From: an uncultured Duncaniella sp.
GTDB lineage: Bacteria; Bacteroidota; Bacteroidia; Bacteroidales; Muribaculaceae
NCBI GenBank assembly: GCA_958352885.1
Contig: CATWQI010000009.1
Span: forward strand, 62,001 to 126,000
Length of the DNA: 64,000 nt
Direction of reading: 5' to 3'
Shown: one piece after another, positions 1 to 9,557 of the stretch
Layout: each line of letters begins with the position of its first letter
Numbering within the stretch: the first letter of the stretch is position 1
The notes under the pieces: generated by a model
What the model saw: the letters and a program-made list of their open reading frames with translations, nothing else
Database searches by the model: none
What the model was told of the DNA's origin: nothing
Position numbers and translations under genes: made by a program

Positions 1-1068
1 GCCCGTCTGCGCTTCCGCAAAGGGGATGACGGGACCGGCGCCACCATAGAAGTGTTCTGCCTCGAACCGGTCGAACCGGCAGACTATGCCGTCAGCTTCG
101 CATCCACCTCCCGCTGCTCCTGGACATGCTTCGTAGGCAACTCCAAGCGTTGGAAAAGCGGTGCCCTTGCCATGCCACTGACCATCGACGGCGTGAACCT
201 CACACTCACAGCCACACGTGTCGCCCGTTCAGGCAACACCTCGATAGTGGAATTTGCGTGGGATGCCCCTTCCGTCACATTCAGCCGCATCATCTCATCG
301 GTCGGCGAGATACCTATCCCTCCCTACCTTAACCGAGGGACCGAGGAGAGCGATACCACTGATTACCAGACCATATTCAGCCACATCGAAGGCTCCGTGG
401 CGGCACCTACCGCAGGGCTGCATTTCACACCCGAAGTGCTGGACGCCATCGACAACCGCGGCATACCCCGCCGTGAACTCACCCTCCATGTCGGAGCCGG
501 CACTTTTCAGCCCGTCAAATCCGACACCATAGGGGAGCACGAGATGCACAGCGAATTCATAGCCGTGCCCCGCTCGCTCATCAGAGAGCTTTCCGTGAGC
601 GACCGGCGCATCATAGCTGTCGGCACCACCTCCGTGCGCACCCTCGAGAGTCTTTACCACCTCGGATGCAGGCTCTACTGTGGGCTGTCAGCCGACACCC
701 TCCCCCAGTGGTACCCGTATCTCCCTGTTACCGCCGATGCGCCTGACGCTACAGAAACCCATCCCGACCTGCCGGTAAAGACCGCCATGGAGGCAATCCT
801 CAGGCACCTCGACATGACCGGCGAGGAGACATTTATCGCATCGACAAAACTCATGATAGCCCCGGGCTACCGCTACCGCATGGTGCGTGGTATGGTCACC
901 AATTTCCATCAGCCCAAATCCACCCTGCTGCTGCTCGTATCGGCATTCCTCTCGCAGTCCGGAGCGTCAGAACCCGGCATGCCGGCATGGCGCGACCTCT
1001 ACGATTTCGCCCTCGCCGATTCACGCTACCGCTTCCTCTCCTATGGCGATGCCTGCCTTCTCCTTTAG
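1..1068 (+). CDS. queA: S-adenosylmethionine:tRNA ribosyltransferase-isomerase QueA (5' truncated by window edge)
   Basis: QueA transfers and isomerises the ribosyl moiety of SAM onto preQ1 in tRNA anticodons, the penultimate step of queuosine synthesis in the cytoplasm. The reading frame is open from base 1, so the true start lies upstream; the GTG at 52 is an internal valine. Family landmarks visible are SVAAPTAGLHFT, LTLHVGAGTFQPV, HEMHSE, GTTSVRTLES and the C-terminal NFHQPKSTLLLLVSAF. These cover the central and C-terminal core, so only the N-terminal part (roughly 50-80 residues) is missing. No frameshift is seen. The next gene begins about 145 bases downstream behind its own promoter, so queA probably ends its transcription unit. 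Confidence 0.95.
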   Translation, partial: ARLRFRKGDDGTGATIEVFCLEPVEPADYAVSFASTSRCSWTCFVGNSKRWKSGALAMPLTIDGVNLTLTATRVARSGNTSIVEFAWDAPSVTFSRIISSVGEIPIPPYLNRGTEESDTTDYQTIFSHIEGSVAAPTAGLHFTPEVLDAIDNRGIPRRELTLHVGAGTFQPVKSDTIGEHEMHSEFIAVPRSLIRELSVSDRRIIAVGTTSVRTLESLYHLGCRLYCGLSADTLPQWYPYLPVTADAPDATETHPDLPVKTAMEAILRHLDMTGEETFIASTKLMIAPGYRYRMVRGMVTNFHQPKSTLLLLVSAFLSQSGASEPGMPAWRDLYDFALADSRYRFLSYGDACLLL

Positions 1069-1162
1069 GCTCCCCACCCAGGCAGTTCCCTTGATAACGA
1101 GTTGATTATCGGGCATACTTGTTAATAGCTCTAAAATTTTCAATCTTTTCCAAGATTTTTTG

Positions 1163-1170
1163 TAATTTTG
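1163..1170 (+). promoter_or_regulatory. Bacteroidetes -7 box (TAATTTTG) for the SurA-like gene
   Basis: TAATTTTG matches the Bacteroidetes -7 consensus TAnnTTTG exactly and lies 43 bases before the preferred GTG start at 1213. The -33 element is weak: only a TTTT run at 1137-1140, 22 bases upstream. The box overlaps the TTG at 1168, which argues against that codon as the translation start. Confidence 0.6.
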
Positions 1171-1212
1171 GGGGTTATTTTCAGTTTTATCACATTTAAC
1201 GCTTACAACGAC

Positions 1213-2592
1213 GTGAAAATCAAATCAATGATACTGGCAAGTGTGCTCATTCTGATGGGCTCCAGCTTCATCTTTGCCGACACCGACAATGTTGTCGAGG
1301 AAGTGGCATGGGTAGTCGGCGACGAACCCATCTGGAAATCAGAAATCGAGGAGACATACCAGAACATGCTTTACGACAAGGTGCCCATCAACGGCGACCC
1401 CTATTGCGTAATCCCCGAGCAGCTCGCCATTGAGAAACTCTACCTCCACCAGGCTGAAATCGACACAGTGGAAGTGTCGGACAACATGGTGATGCAGCAG
1501 GTGGAATCCCAAATCAACTACTACATCAATTCACTCGGCTCCAAGGAGAAAGTGGAACAGATGTTCCATAAATCCATCCACGAACTCCGTGAATCACTCC
1601 ACGAGATGATATCCAACCGCGGACGCATCCAGCAGGTGCAGCAGAAACTCACCGAAGGGATAACATCCACTCCTGCCGACGTGCGCCGCTACTTCGACAA
1701 GCTCCCCGAGGACAGCATACCATATGTGCCACAGCAGGTGGAAGTGCAGATACTCACAGTGGCCCCCGCCATCCCTCGCGAGGAAATCGATGCGGTGAAA
1801 GCCCGTCTGCGTGACTACGCCGACCAGGTAAACCGTGGCGAACGTGACTTCTCCACCCTTGCCATTCTATACTCGGAGGATCCGGGCAGTGCAGGCAGAG
1901 GAGGCGAGCTCGGATTCATGGGGCGCGGTCAGCTCGTGCCTGAATTCGCAGCAGTGGCATTCAACCTCAACGACCCCAAGAAAGTATCAAAGATTGTGGA
2001 ATCGGAATTCGGCTACCACATCATCCAGCTCATAGAGAAACGAGGCGACCGTGTGAACGTACGCCATATCCTCCTGCGTCCCCGGGTGGCGGAGAAGGAC
2101 TTGATTGACGCCGTGAACCGTGTGGACTCCATGCGTGCCGACATGCTGGAAGGCAAATTCACATTTGAGGAGGCTGTGCCCGTACTGTCAAGCGACAAGG
2201 ACACCCGAAACAACCGTGGCATAATGGTCAACGAAATGACCGGCAGCCCAAGGTTCGAGATGTCACAGCTCCCCCAGGAGGTGGCACGCGAAGTCAGCAC
2301 ACTGCAGCCCGGCGAGGTGTCAAAGGCTTTCATCATGAAGGACCCCAAGCGCAACCAGGACATTGTGGCAATCGTGAAACTGTCAAACCGCATAGACGGA
2401 CACCGCGCGAACCTCTCGGACGACTATCAGCAAATCAAAGGCATGTACGAGAACGCCAAACGTGCCGAAGTCCTGAGCAAGTGGCTTGACAAAAAAATCA
2501 AGGACACGTACATACGTATCGAGGACGGATGGCGCAATTGCGAGTTCAAGAACCAGGGCTGGATTAAGACCACCAAATCCCGCCTCGACTGA
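1213..2592 (+). CDS. SurA-like periplasmic peptidylprolyl isomerase / chaperone
   Basis: This is a parvulin-type (PpiC) peptidylprolyl isomerase expected to escort outer-membrane proteins through the periplasm. I prefer the GTG at 1213 because it gives a clean signal peptide (MKIKSMILASVLILMGSSFIFA) of 459 residues in total; ATG 1228 is an alternative. A TTG at 1168 is in frame but sits in the -7 promoter box. After the signal comes a SurA-type N-terminal helical region, then a clear parvulin domain with FSTLAILYSEDPGSAGRGGELG and FGYHIIQLIEKR, and a second, less conserved one starting at VNVRHILLRP. Three envelope or repair genes follow on the same strand with short gaps. Which of the Bacteroidetes SurA paralogues it is cannot be told from the sequence alone. 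Confidence 0.9.
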   Translation: MKIKSMILASVLILMGSSFIFADTDNVVEEVAWVVGDEPIWKSEIEETYQNMLYDKVPINGDPYCVIPEQLAIEKLYLHQAEIDTVEVSDNMVMQQVESQINYYINSLGSKEKVEQMFHKSIHELRESLHEMISNRGRIQQVQQKLTEGITSTPADVRRYFDKLPEDSIPYVPQQVEVQILTVAPAIPREEIDAVKARLRDYADQVNRGERDFSTLAILYSEDPGSAGRGGELGFMGRGQLVPEFAAVAFNLNDPKKVSKIVESEFGYHIIQLIEKRGDRVNVRHILLRPRVAEKDLIDAVNRVDSMRADMLEGKFTFEEAVPVLSSDKDTRNNRGIMVNEMTGSPRFEMSQLPQEVAREVSTLQPGEVSKAFIMKDPKRNQDIVAIVKLSNRIDGHRANLSDDYQQIKGMYENAKRAEVLSKWLDKKIKDTYIRIEDGWRNCEFKNQGWIKTTKSRLD

Positions 2593-2642
2593 CCCTTGAC
2601 AATCAACACGAATCACACACCACCAAAACCACTACTCTGCAC

Positions 2643-4658
2643 TTGAAACGCTCATCGCTATTGGCTCTTCTTGCTCTGGCAGTGATATCGCTCCCTGCCA
2701 TGCTCGCCCAGTCGCCCAAGGACGGCTCGGCGAAAGCACCCGCAGCCAAGAGTGCCCCTCAGCCGCGCAAACCGGTGATACGCCCTACCATACCTAACGC
2801 CAACCCTCACGAACCTGGCAAGGTGATTCTCCTTCACGCCGACAGGCTGGAACACAATCAGGCTATCGATTCGGGAGTGCAGATACTCGTAGGCAACGTG
2901 CGCATACGAAAGGAGGACATGTTCATGTACTGCGACAGCGCAAGGCTTAATGAGGAGACCGGGTCGTTCGATGCTTTCCGAAATGTCAGGATGGAGCAGG
3001 GAGACACCCTGTTTGTCTACAGTGACGAGCTCTACTACGACGGACTTGAAGAGCTTGCCGAGCTCCGTGCATATCCCGGCAACAAAGTGCGCCTCATAAA
3101 CCGTGACGTATCACTCACCACCGACGTATTCTTCTATGACCTTGCCGAGGATGTGGGATACTACGAGACCGGAGGCACGCTCACCGACAAGCAGAACATA
3201 CTTAACTCGCTCCAGGGCTTCTACTACCCCTCCACAAAGGATGCGTTCTTCTACCTCAACGTCGACCTCATGGGTCCCAGACCCAACGACACGCTGAGAA
3301 TGTACACCGACTCCCTCACGTATAATACCGGAACTCACATAGCCCAGCTCATGTGCCCGACACTGATTGTGAACAAGGATGGTGAAATCACCTCCTCGTC
3401 AGGATTCTACGACACCAATTCAGGGCTTGCCGACCTCTATGACCGCTCGCTCGTCCACACCCGCAGGGGAAATACCCTCACCGGCGACACACTCTTCTAC
3501 AACCGTGACAAGGGTTTTGGCGAAGCTTTCGGCAATATGATTCTGACCGACTCAGCCAACCGCTCCACACTGATAGGAGACTATGGATTCTACGACGAAC
3601 TGAAGGACAGCGCATTCGTTACCGGCAATGCCCTCGCCATGGAATACTCCAAAGCCGACACACTGTATCTCCACGGCGACACCATAACAGCCTATATGCT
3701 GCCTGACTCCACCAAGGTCACAAACGCATTCCGCCGTGTACGGTTCTTCCGCAACGACATCCAGGGACTCTGCGACTCCATGAGCATAGTGGAACGAGAC
3801 TCCATAATGTACATGTATTACCACCCCATAATCTGGAACGGAGACAAACAGATAGTGGGCAATGTCGTATACGTCCACTTCACCGACTCGACAGCCGACT
3901 GGGCACGTCTTCCCGAATCCGGAGTAGTAGGACAGCATATCGGGGAGGATTGTTACAACCAACTCACGGGTGCCGACATGACCGCTTGGTTCAACGACAC
4001 CACCCTCCGCCGCCTCTATGTGGAAGGCAACGTGCAAGTCATAATGTTCCCAATGGAGAACGACTCCACCTACAACAAATTTTCCTACACCGAGAGCAGC
4101 TACATGGACGCGTTCTTTGAGAACGGAGAAGTGGACCATATAATAATGTGGCCTGAGACCACCGGCAAGGTCCGCCCGCTCTACCTCTCCAAAGCTCGAG
4201 ACTATTTCCTCCCGGTGTTCCGCTGGTTCGGACCTCTGCGCCCCATGGCTCCCGACGAAGTGTTTGACTACCCGACGGAAATGGAAGACTTGAAAAAGCT
4301 GCAGATGTTCGGCAAAATCCGTCCGGACGCCTACACTATCCGTGGCACAGCCACAGGTCGAGCCGTACCGACACCCCAGGTGCCGGAAACCCCGGTAGGA
4401 AATCCGGAGATATTCCAGGCAATACCTCTTGACTCGGCAGGGATGAGCGCACAGCCTGTCATATCCGACTCAATCATGCAGCTGCCCACTGTCAATTCCC
4501 TCCCACAGCCGGAAGCTGACATGAAGAATGACGCAGATGACCGTGAAGCTCCTCTCCGTCCCGACGCTCCGACACCGCCGGTAACTCCGATGATGCCTGA
4601 CTCTATCCAACCATCCCAAACCCCGATAATACAACCAAAGGAAGATACACAACAATGA
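2643..4658 (+). CDS. OstA-like (LptA/LptD N-terminal family) envelope protein
   Basis: It begins with TTG (MKRSSLLALLALAVISL), the only start that keeps the signal peptide. After residue 55 the motif KVILLHADRLEHNQ opens an OstA/LptA-type beta-jellyroll region with repeated 'RLNEETGSF', 'YSDELYYDG' and 'TGDTLFYNRDKG' units. This fold binds lipid A or LPS and bridges the periplasm in LPS transport. It is 671 residues, far longer than a simple LptA (about 180), and lacks the large C-terminal LptD barrel, so it is probably a multi-copy jellyroll protein of the Bacteroidetes OstA-like type. The last 110 residues are proline-rich and low in complexity. Its stop codon overlaps the mutL start in ATGA, so the two are translationally coupled. 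Confidence 0.85.
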   Translation: MKRSSLLALLALAVISLPAMLAQSPKDGSAKAPAAKSAPQPRKPVIRPTIPNANPHEPGKVILLHADRLEHNQAIDSGVQILVGNVRIRKEDMFMYCDSARLNEETGSFDAFRNVRMEQGDTLFVYSDELYYDGLEELAELRAYPGNKVRLINRDVSLTTDVFFYDLAEDVGYYETGGTLTDKQNILNSLQGFYYPSTKDAFFYLNVDLMGPRPNDTLRMYTDSLTYNTGTHIAQLMCPTLIVNKDGEITSSSGFYDTNSGLADLYDRSLVHTRRGNTLTGDTLFYNRDKGFGEAFGNMILTDSANRSTLIGDYGFYDELKDSAFVTGNALAMEYSKADTLYLHGDTITAYMLPDSTKVTNAFRRVRFFRNDIQGLCDSMSIVERDSIMYMYYHPIIWNGDKQIVGNVVYVHFTDSTADWARLPESGVVGQHIGEDCYNQLTGADMTAWFNDTTLRRLYVEGNVQVIMFPMENDSTYNKFSYTESSYMDAFFENGEVDHIIMWPETTGKVRPLYLSKARDYFLPVFRWFGPLRPMAPDEVFDYPTEMEDLKKLQMFGKIRPDAYTIRGTATGRAVPTPQVPETPVGNPEIFQAIPLDSAGMSAQPVISDSIMQLPTVNSLPQPEADMKNDADDREAPLRPDAPTPPVTPMMPDSIQPSQTPIIQPKEDTQQ

Positions 4659-6562
4659 GCGACGTCATAAAACTCCTCCCTGATTCTGTGGCAAACCAGA
4701 TAGCTGCCGGCGAGGTGATACAACGACCCGCCTCAGTGATAAAGGAGCTGGTGGAAAACTCCATCGACGCCGGAGCCACCTCCATAACCATCGTACTGAA
4801 AGATGCCGGCAGGACTCTGATTCAGGTGATAGACAACGGTGTGGGAATGAGCTACACCGATGCCCGTCTGGCGTTCGAGCGCCATGCCACATCAAAAATA
4901 CAGCAGGCTGACGACCTGTTCGCACTCCACACCATGGGGTTCAGAGGCGAGGCCCTCGCCTCTATCGCAGCCATAGCACATGTCGACCTCCGCACCATGC
5001 ATAAGGATGCCTCGATAGGCACACGGATTATCATAAGCGGCTCCAAAGTGGAGAGCCAGGAACCGGAAGCCTGCGTGCAGGGGTGCAACATGATGGTCAA
5101 AAATCTGTTTTTCAACGTACCGGCACGTCGCAAATTCATGAAGAAGGACTCTGTGGAGCTAAGCAACATAATGCGTGAGTTCGAACGTCTCGCCCTGGTC
5201 AACATAGGCGTGGACTTTACCCTCATCAACAACGATGTGACCCTCCATTCCCTCCGCCGGGCTTCCTTAAAGCAGCGAATAGTCGACCTGTTTGGCAAAA
5301 ACCTCCACAAACAGCTCATACCGGTCGACACCGACACCTCAATAGTAAGCATAAACGGCTTCATCGGACTTCCCGAGAACGCCCGCAAGCGAAACGCCCT
5401 CCAGTACTTTATGGTCAATGGCAGAAACATGCGCCATCCATACTTCCATAAAGCGGTGCTGCAATGCTACGAGCAGCTCATACCGGCTGACGAGCAGCCA
5501 AATTATTTCATAAACCTGCGTGTCGACCCGGAGACTATCGATGTAAACATTCATCCGACCAAAAACGAGATAAAATTCGAGAACGAACAGCCTATATGGC
5601 AGATTCTCACCGCGGCCATACGAGAGTCGTTAGGGAAATTCAACGCAGCCCCGTCAATCGACTTCGATGTGGAGGACGCCCCCGACATCCCGGCATTCGC
5701 ACCTGACGCGACGGCAGCCCACGATGTGCAGCTCGACCCGGCATATAACCCGTTTGCTGAACCGGAAATGCCACGAATGTCCCATCGCACAGGCATCCGC
5801 GAATCATCCATATCATCCGGAAGCGGAAGCGCATTCGCACGCAAGGAATCGACACGCCTGCAGGACTGGGAACAACTCTACGATGACTTCGTAAAGAAAC
5901 GGGACGACGGTTACGCCTCTATGCTCGAAAGCAAGCTTAACAGCCAGGACAAAGAGCTTGCCGTGAACAACAACCCCATCGAAAGCGTTACCCAATCGGT
6001 CCCGGCGCAGACACTCCAGCTCAAGAACTCATATATCCTCACCCCCTCACGTGAAGGACTTATGATAATCGACCAGCACAGGGCGCATGTACGCATACTT
6101 TACGACACATATCTACAGAAAGCACGTGAAGGCTCGTTTGTGTCACAATCCACCATGTTCCCTGACCTGGTAGAACTCTCAGGAGCGCAGAACGCCGTAC
6201 TGACTGACATTGCCCCCTCTCTCGAGGAATTGGGATTCAACCTTTCACCGCTCGGCGGCAACACATGGAGCATAAACGGTGTGCCCTCGATTATGAAGGA
6301 CTCGAATCCTCGTGACATGCTCCTCTCAATGATAGAGAATGTCACCGAAACCGGCGAAGAGATAGCATCGGCTATGCACGAAAAGATAGCCATCTCGCTT
6401 GCGCGCAGCAATGCCATAAAACGCGGGCAGCCGCTCACGCCCGACGAAATGGACCGCATAATCAGCGATCTCTTCCGGCTCTCCACACCTGCACTGACAC
6501 CCTACGGCAAGCAGGTGTTCACCATCCTCCCCCTCGACGACATTTCAAAGTTATTAGGCTGA
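4655..6562 (+). CDS. mutL: DNA mismatch repair protein MutL
   Basis: MutL couples MutS mismatch recognition to strand removal. The GHKL ATPase is intact at the N terminus: QIAAGEVIQRPASVIKELVE, NSIDAGAT, DNGVGM, HATSKI and GFRGEALASI, followed by the transducer domain with NPTK-like INIHPTKNE. A variable linker covers about residues 345-440. The C-terminal dimerisation domain carries IIDQHRAHVRILYD near residues 471-484, where nicking MutL proteins have DQHAxxExxxxE, so the metal-binding glutamates are absent. The usual CPHGRP near the C terminus is TPYGKQ here. At 635 residues it has normal length. It overlaps the OstA-like gene by four bases. Confidence 0.95.
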   Translation: MSDVIKLLPDSVANQIAAGEVIQRPASVIKELVENSIDAGATSITIVLKDAGRTLIQVIDNGVGMSYTDARLAFERHATSKIQQADDLFALHTMGFRGEALASIAAIAHVDLRTMHKDASIGTRIIISGSKVESQEPEACVQGCNMMVKNLFFNVPARRKFMKKDSVELSNIMREFERLALVNIGVDFTLINNDVTLHSLRRASLKQRIVDLFGKNLHKQLIPVDTDTSIVSINGFIGLPENARKRNALQYFMVNGRNMRHPYFHKAVLQCYEQLIPADEQPNYFINLRVDPETIDVNIHPTKNEIKFENEQPIWQILTAAIRESLGKFNAAPSIDFDVEDAPDIPAFAPDATAAHDVQLDPAYNPFAEPEMPRMSHRTGIRESSISSGSGSAFARKESTRLQDWEQLYDDFVKKRDDGYASMLESKLNSQDKELAVNNNPIESVTQSVPAQTLQLKNSYILTPSREGLMIIDQHRAHVRILYDTYLQKAREGSFVSQSTMFPDLVELSGAQNAVLTDIAPSLEELGFNLSPLGGNTWSINGVPSIMKDSNPRDMLLSMIENVTETGEEIASAMHEKIAISLARSNAIKRGQPLTPDEMDRIISDLFRLSTPALTPYGKQVFTILPLDDISKLLG

Positions 6563-6574
6563 CAGCCCCATATA

Positions 6575-7834
6575 ATGACAATAATTCTCACATCGATGAC
6601 TTCACCTCACGCTTTCATCCGCACGATTCTGCTTATAGCCATATCGCTTGTGCCGTTCCTTGCATCGTCACAAGTGACCGTCGTGCCCGACAGCACGCTG
6701 AAGGTATCGCTCATCACATGCCGCGCCGGAGCCAACATCTACGAACTTGAAGGGCACACAGCCCTGAGATTTTTCGACCCGGAGACAGGCGATGATGTGA
6801 CAGTCAACTGGGGACTCTTCGATTTCGATGCGCCAAACTTCGTGTACCGGTTCGTAAAAGGGGAGACGGACTATTGCGTGGGAGCCGCTCCCACCCCTCT
6901 GTTTCTCAACGCCTATGCCCGTCAGGGACGCAAAGTTGTAGAGCAGGAACTCAATCTTACCCCCGTACAGGCAGGCAGACTACGTGAGCTGGTAATGGAG
7001 AATTTGCGTCCGGAGAATCGGGTATACCGCTACAATTATGTGCTTGACAACTGCTCGACGCGTCCGTTGCGCCTCATAGAGCAGGCAACAGGCGACACAC
7101 TGACGTTCGAAGTCTCCACGCTCCATCCCGAAGTAACGACCACATTCCGGAATGCCATGCGCCACTACCACACTGCCTACCCGTGGTACCAGTTCGGCAT
7201 AGACCTTGCGCTCGGAAGCGGCATAGACCGCCCCATAACAACCGGCGAAGCGGCATTTGCCCCCGAGTCACTTGAGATTATGATGACGAGCGCACTACTT
7301 CCGGATGGAGAGAAGGCTGTAAAGTCCTCATCCGTTCTCATAAACGGCACTCCCGGCGGAGGTCCGCTCCCCGCCACACCATGGTGGCTGACCCCTATAT
7401 TCTGGTGCTCAATCGTAGCACTCATATCCCTTTTACTGACCATCAAGCAACTGCGCTCAGGCAGATTCACAGGCACGGCAGGGACACGCATCTTTGACAC
7501 AGCCCTTTACGGCATATTCGGACTCACAGGTCTTGTGCTCACATTCCTGATTTTCGTGTCAGTCCACGAGGCTACCTCACCCAACTGGCTATACCTGTGG
7601 CTAAATCCCCTCTGCTTTACGGCAGCTATAGCAGTGTGGGTAAAAAGCGCCAAACAGTTGTTATTCTCCTACCAAATTGTTAACTTTGCACTTCTGATTG
7701 CGCTGGTTGTCATTTTCTTATGCGGCATACAGTCACCCAACCCGGCATTTTACCCGCTCATTGCGGCGGACGCACTTCGGGCTACCGCATATATTCTGAC
7801 ATATCGCACTAATAATCATCACCATAATGCGTAA
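6575..7834 (+). CDS. DUF4105 membrane protein (Lnb N-terminal periplasmic family)
   Basis: The N terminus has a signal anchor (FIRTILLIAISLVPFLASS; ATG 6596 is an alternative start closer to it). The next 200 residues match the Bacteroidetes DUF4105 / Lnb N-terminal periplasmic family, with LITCRAGANIYELEGHTALR, VNWGLFDFD, and YNYVLDNCSTRPLRLIE. The family's conserved His and Asn-Cys residues are present, which is consistent with an unknown hydrolase or transferase chemistry in the periplasm. The C-terminal half holds four hydrophobic helices (around residues 270-410). It starts 12 bases after mutL and overlaps the next gene by 8 bases, so it is co-transcribed with both. The function is not known. 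Confidence 0.8.
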   Translation: MTIILTSMTSPHAFIRTILLIAISLVPFLASSQVTVVPDSTLKVSLITCRAGANIYELEGHTALRFFDPETGDDVTVNWGLFDFDAPNFVYRFVKGETDYCVGAAPTPLFLNAYARQGRKVVEQELNLTPVQAGRLRELVMENLRPENRVYRYNYVLDNCSTRPLRLIEQATGDTLTFEVSTLHPEVTTTFRNAMRHYHTAYPWYQFGIDLALGSGIDRPITTGEAAFAPESLEIMMTSALLPDGEKAVKSSSVLINGTPGGGPLPATPWWLTPIFWCSIVALISLLLTIKQLRSGRFTGTAGTRIFDTALYGIFGLTGLVLTFLIFVSVHEATSPNWLYLWLNPLCFTAAIAVWVKSAKQLLFSYQIVNFALLIALVVIFLCGIQSPNPAFYPLIAADALRATAYILTYRTNNHHHNA

Positions 7835-9494
7835 AACACTTCCCATAACCGCTCATCTCGCATCCGTACTTGTTGCCTCACTGGTGACAATGGGAATCGG
7901 TGTTTTCGCACCTGCCGACATGGCGGCGGCAACACCGTCAGCCACAGGCAATCAGCAGACTCCACCCAAGCGTCCAACCCTGGTAGTAGGCATATTCGTG
8001 GAAGGATTGTCATCCGACTATGTAAACCTTCTGCGTGCCAATTTCGGCAAGGATGGCTTCAATCGCTTCATTGACAATGGCGTCACTATCGAGAACGTCG
8101 ATTTCGGTCCCGGAATCGACGCCACTGCCGCCACTGCCATGCTCGTGACAGGTGCATCGCCCGGAGTGAACGGCATCCCGGCGGCAAGAGTATGGGATAC
8201 CGACGCTAAAATTGACTATCCCATTCTCCTTGACCCGGAGAAAATAGGGAATTTCACCAACGAGACACTCTCACCCTCGGCGCTTAAGGTTTCAACCGTA
8301 AGTGACGAAATCCGTATAGCCGACGGAGGACTTGGACTGGTCCATTCCGTGGCACCCGACGCACAGATAGCCATAATTCTTGCAGGTCATGCCGGCAACA
8401 GCGGTTTCTGGATTAATGATGTCAACGGCAAATGGAGCACATCCACTTTCTACAAGGACACACCGGCAGCCGTAACCAAGCGGAACTACGGTGTGACACT
8501 CTCATCACGCCTTGACACACTGTCATGGACACCCGCTCAGGCGCTCGACCGTTACCCCGACCTCCCGGATTACAAGAAACTGTATCCTTTCCGCCACACA
8601 TTCCCGGCACGCGAAGCCAATCGCTTCAAAGCATTCAAGACTTCCGCTCCCGGCAACCGTGAAGTGGCGGCAGTGGGTACCGACTACATATCATCGCTTG
8701 AACTTGGCAAACGAGGGTTCACCGATATGCTTAACCTCGCATTCACAGTCTCGCCGTACCAATACGGACGCGATGCCGACAATCGGCTTGAGACTATGGA
8801 CGCATATATCCGTCTTGATTCCGACATAGCCAATATAATCCGTGCCGTGGAAAAGGGTCCCGGACTTGACCGCACCCTCCTTTTCATCGCCGGCACCCCT
8901 GCTCCGGCAGGAGGGAAACGTGACGAGGAGCGTTGGAATATACCTTCCGGACAATTCTCGCCACGACGTGCCATCTCGCTGCTCAACATGTACCTCATGG
9001 CAATACACGGCAACGGGGACTATGTGAACGGATACCACAACGGATACTTCTTCCTCAACCGCAAACTGATTAAGGAGCGCGGCCTCAACGAAACGGAAAT
9101 CCGCCGTGAAGCAGCCGACTTTCTCGCACGCATGAGCGGAGTCAGCAGCGTGTACACTATCGACGATATTCTCGCCCGCCGAGCCGGTGACGAACCGCTC
9201 GCACTCCAGCGCAATACATCGCCCACCCATGCCGGTGACCTGTTGGTGATGGTCAATCCCGGCTGGGAAATATCCGACGGCGACATTGATAATCCATCGC
9301 AGGTGCAATTACCCGTAGTGAGAAACACCGCCACTACCTCGCCTGTCTACATTCTTTCACCCGGCGTGAGCGCCAGCACCATCGACACGCCCGTTGACGC
9401 CCGGGCGATAGCTCCGACTGTCACACGTCTGTTGCGCATCCGCTCACCCAATGCCGCATCACTCCCTCCCATACGCATCAGAAACCGGAATTGA
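7827..9494 (+). CDS. Alkaline-phosphatase-fold protein, catalytic residues lost
   Basis: The protein has a signal peptide (residues 1 to about 35), then a fold recognisable as the PafA-type alkaline phosphatase / phosphodiesterase family: PTLVVGIFVEGLSSDY, TGASPGVNGIP, ILAGHAGNSGFW, TMDAYIRLDSDIANIIR, DLLVMVNPGWEI and ARAIAPTVTRLL. The positions that bind zinc and perform catalysis are changed. The first ligand Asp is Glu59; the nucleophile region reads DATAATAM; the Lys/Arg of the KDR motif is DAQ; the DxxxH ligand segment is TVSPYQYG; and the Asp-His pair of 'ADHG' is AGTP. An inactive, perhaps binding or structural, role is inferred. It overlaps the DUF4105 gene by 8 bases and precedes secA. 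Confidence 0.8.
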   Translation: MRKTLPITAHLASVLVASLVTMGIGVFAPADMAAATPSATGNQQTPPKRPTLVVGIFVEGLSSDYVNLLRANFGKDGFNRFIDNGVTIENVDFGPGIDATAATAMLVTGASPGVNGIPAARVWDTDAKIDYPILLDPEKIGNFTNETLSPSALKVSTVSDEIRIADGGLGLVHSVAPDAQIAIILAGHAGNSGFWINDVNGKWSTSTFYKDTPAAVTKRNYGVTLSSRLDTLSWTPAQALDRYPDLPDYKKLYPFRHTFPAREANRFKAFKTSAPGNREVAAVGTDYISSLELGKRGFTDMLNLAFTVSPYQYGRDADNRLETMDAYIRLDSDIANIIRAVEKGPGLDRTLLFIAGTPAPAGGKRDEERWNIPSGQFSPRRAISLLNMYLMAIHGNGDYVNGYHNGYFFLNRKLIKERGLNETEIRREAADFLARMSGVSSVYTIDDILARRAGDEPLALQRNTSPTHAGDLLVMVNPGWEISDGDIDNPSQVQLPVVRNTATTSPVYILSPGVSASTIDTPVDARAIAPTVTRLLRIRSPNAASLPPIRIRNRN

Positions 9495-9557
9495 TGCATT
9501 ACCACGGCTCTCTCCCGGATAAAACTTTAATCAGCAAACATAACACCAAAGAATATA

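Noticed and set aside
1168..1212. TTG at 1168 as start of the SurA-like gene
   Set aside because: It lies in the -7 box of the promoter, so it would not be in the transcript; GTG 1213 is better.
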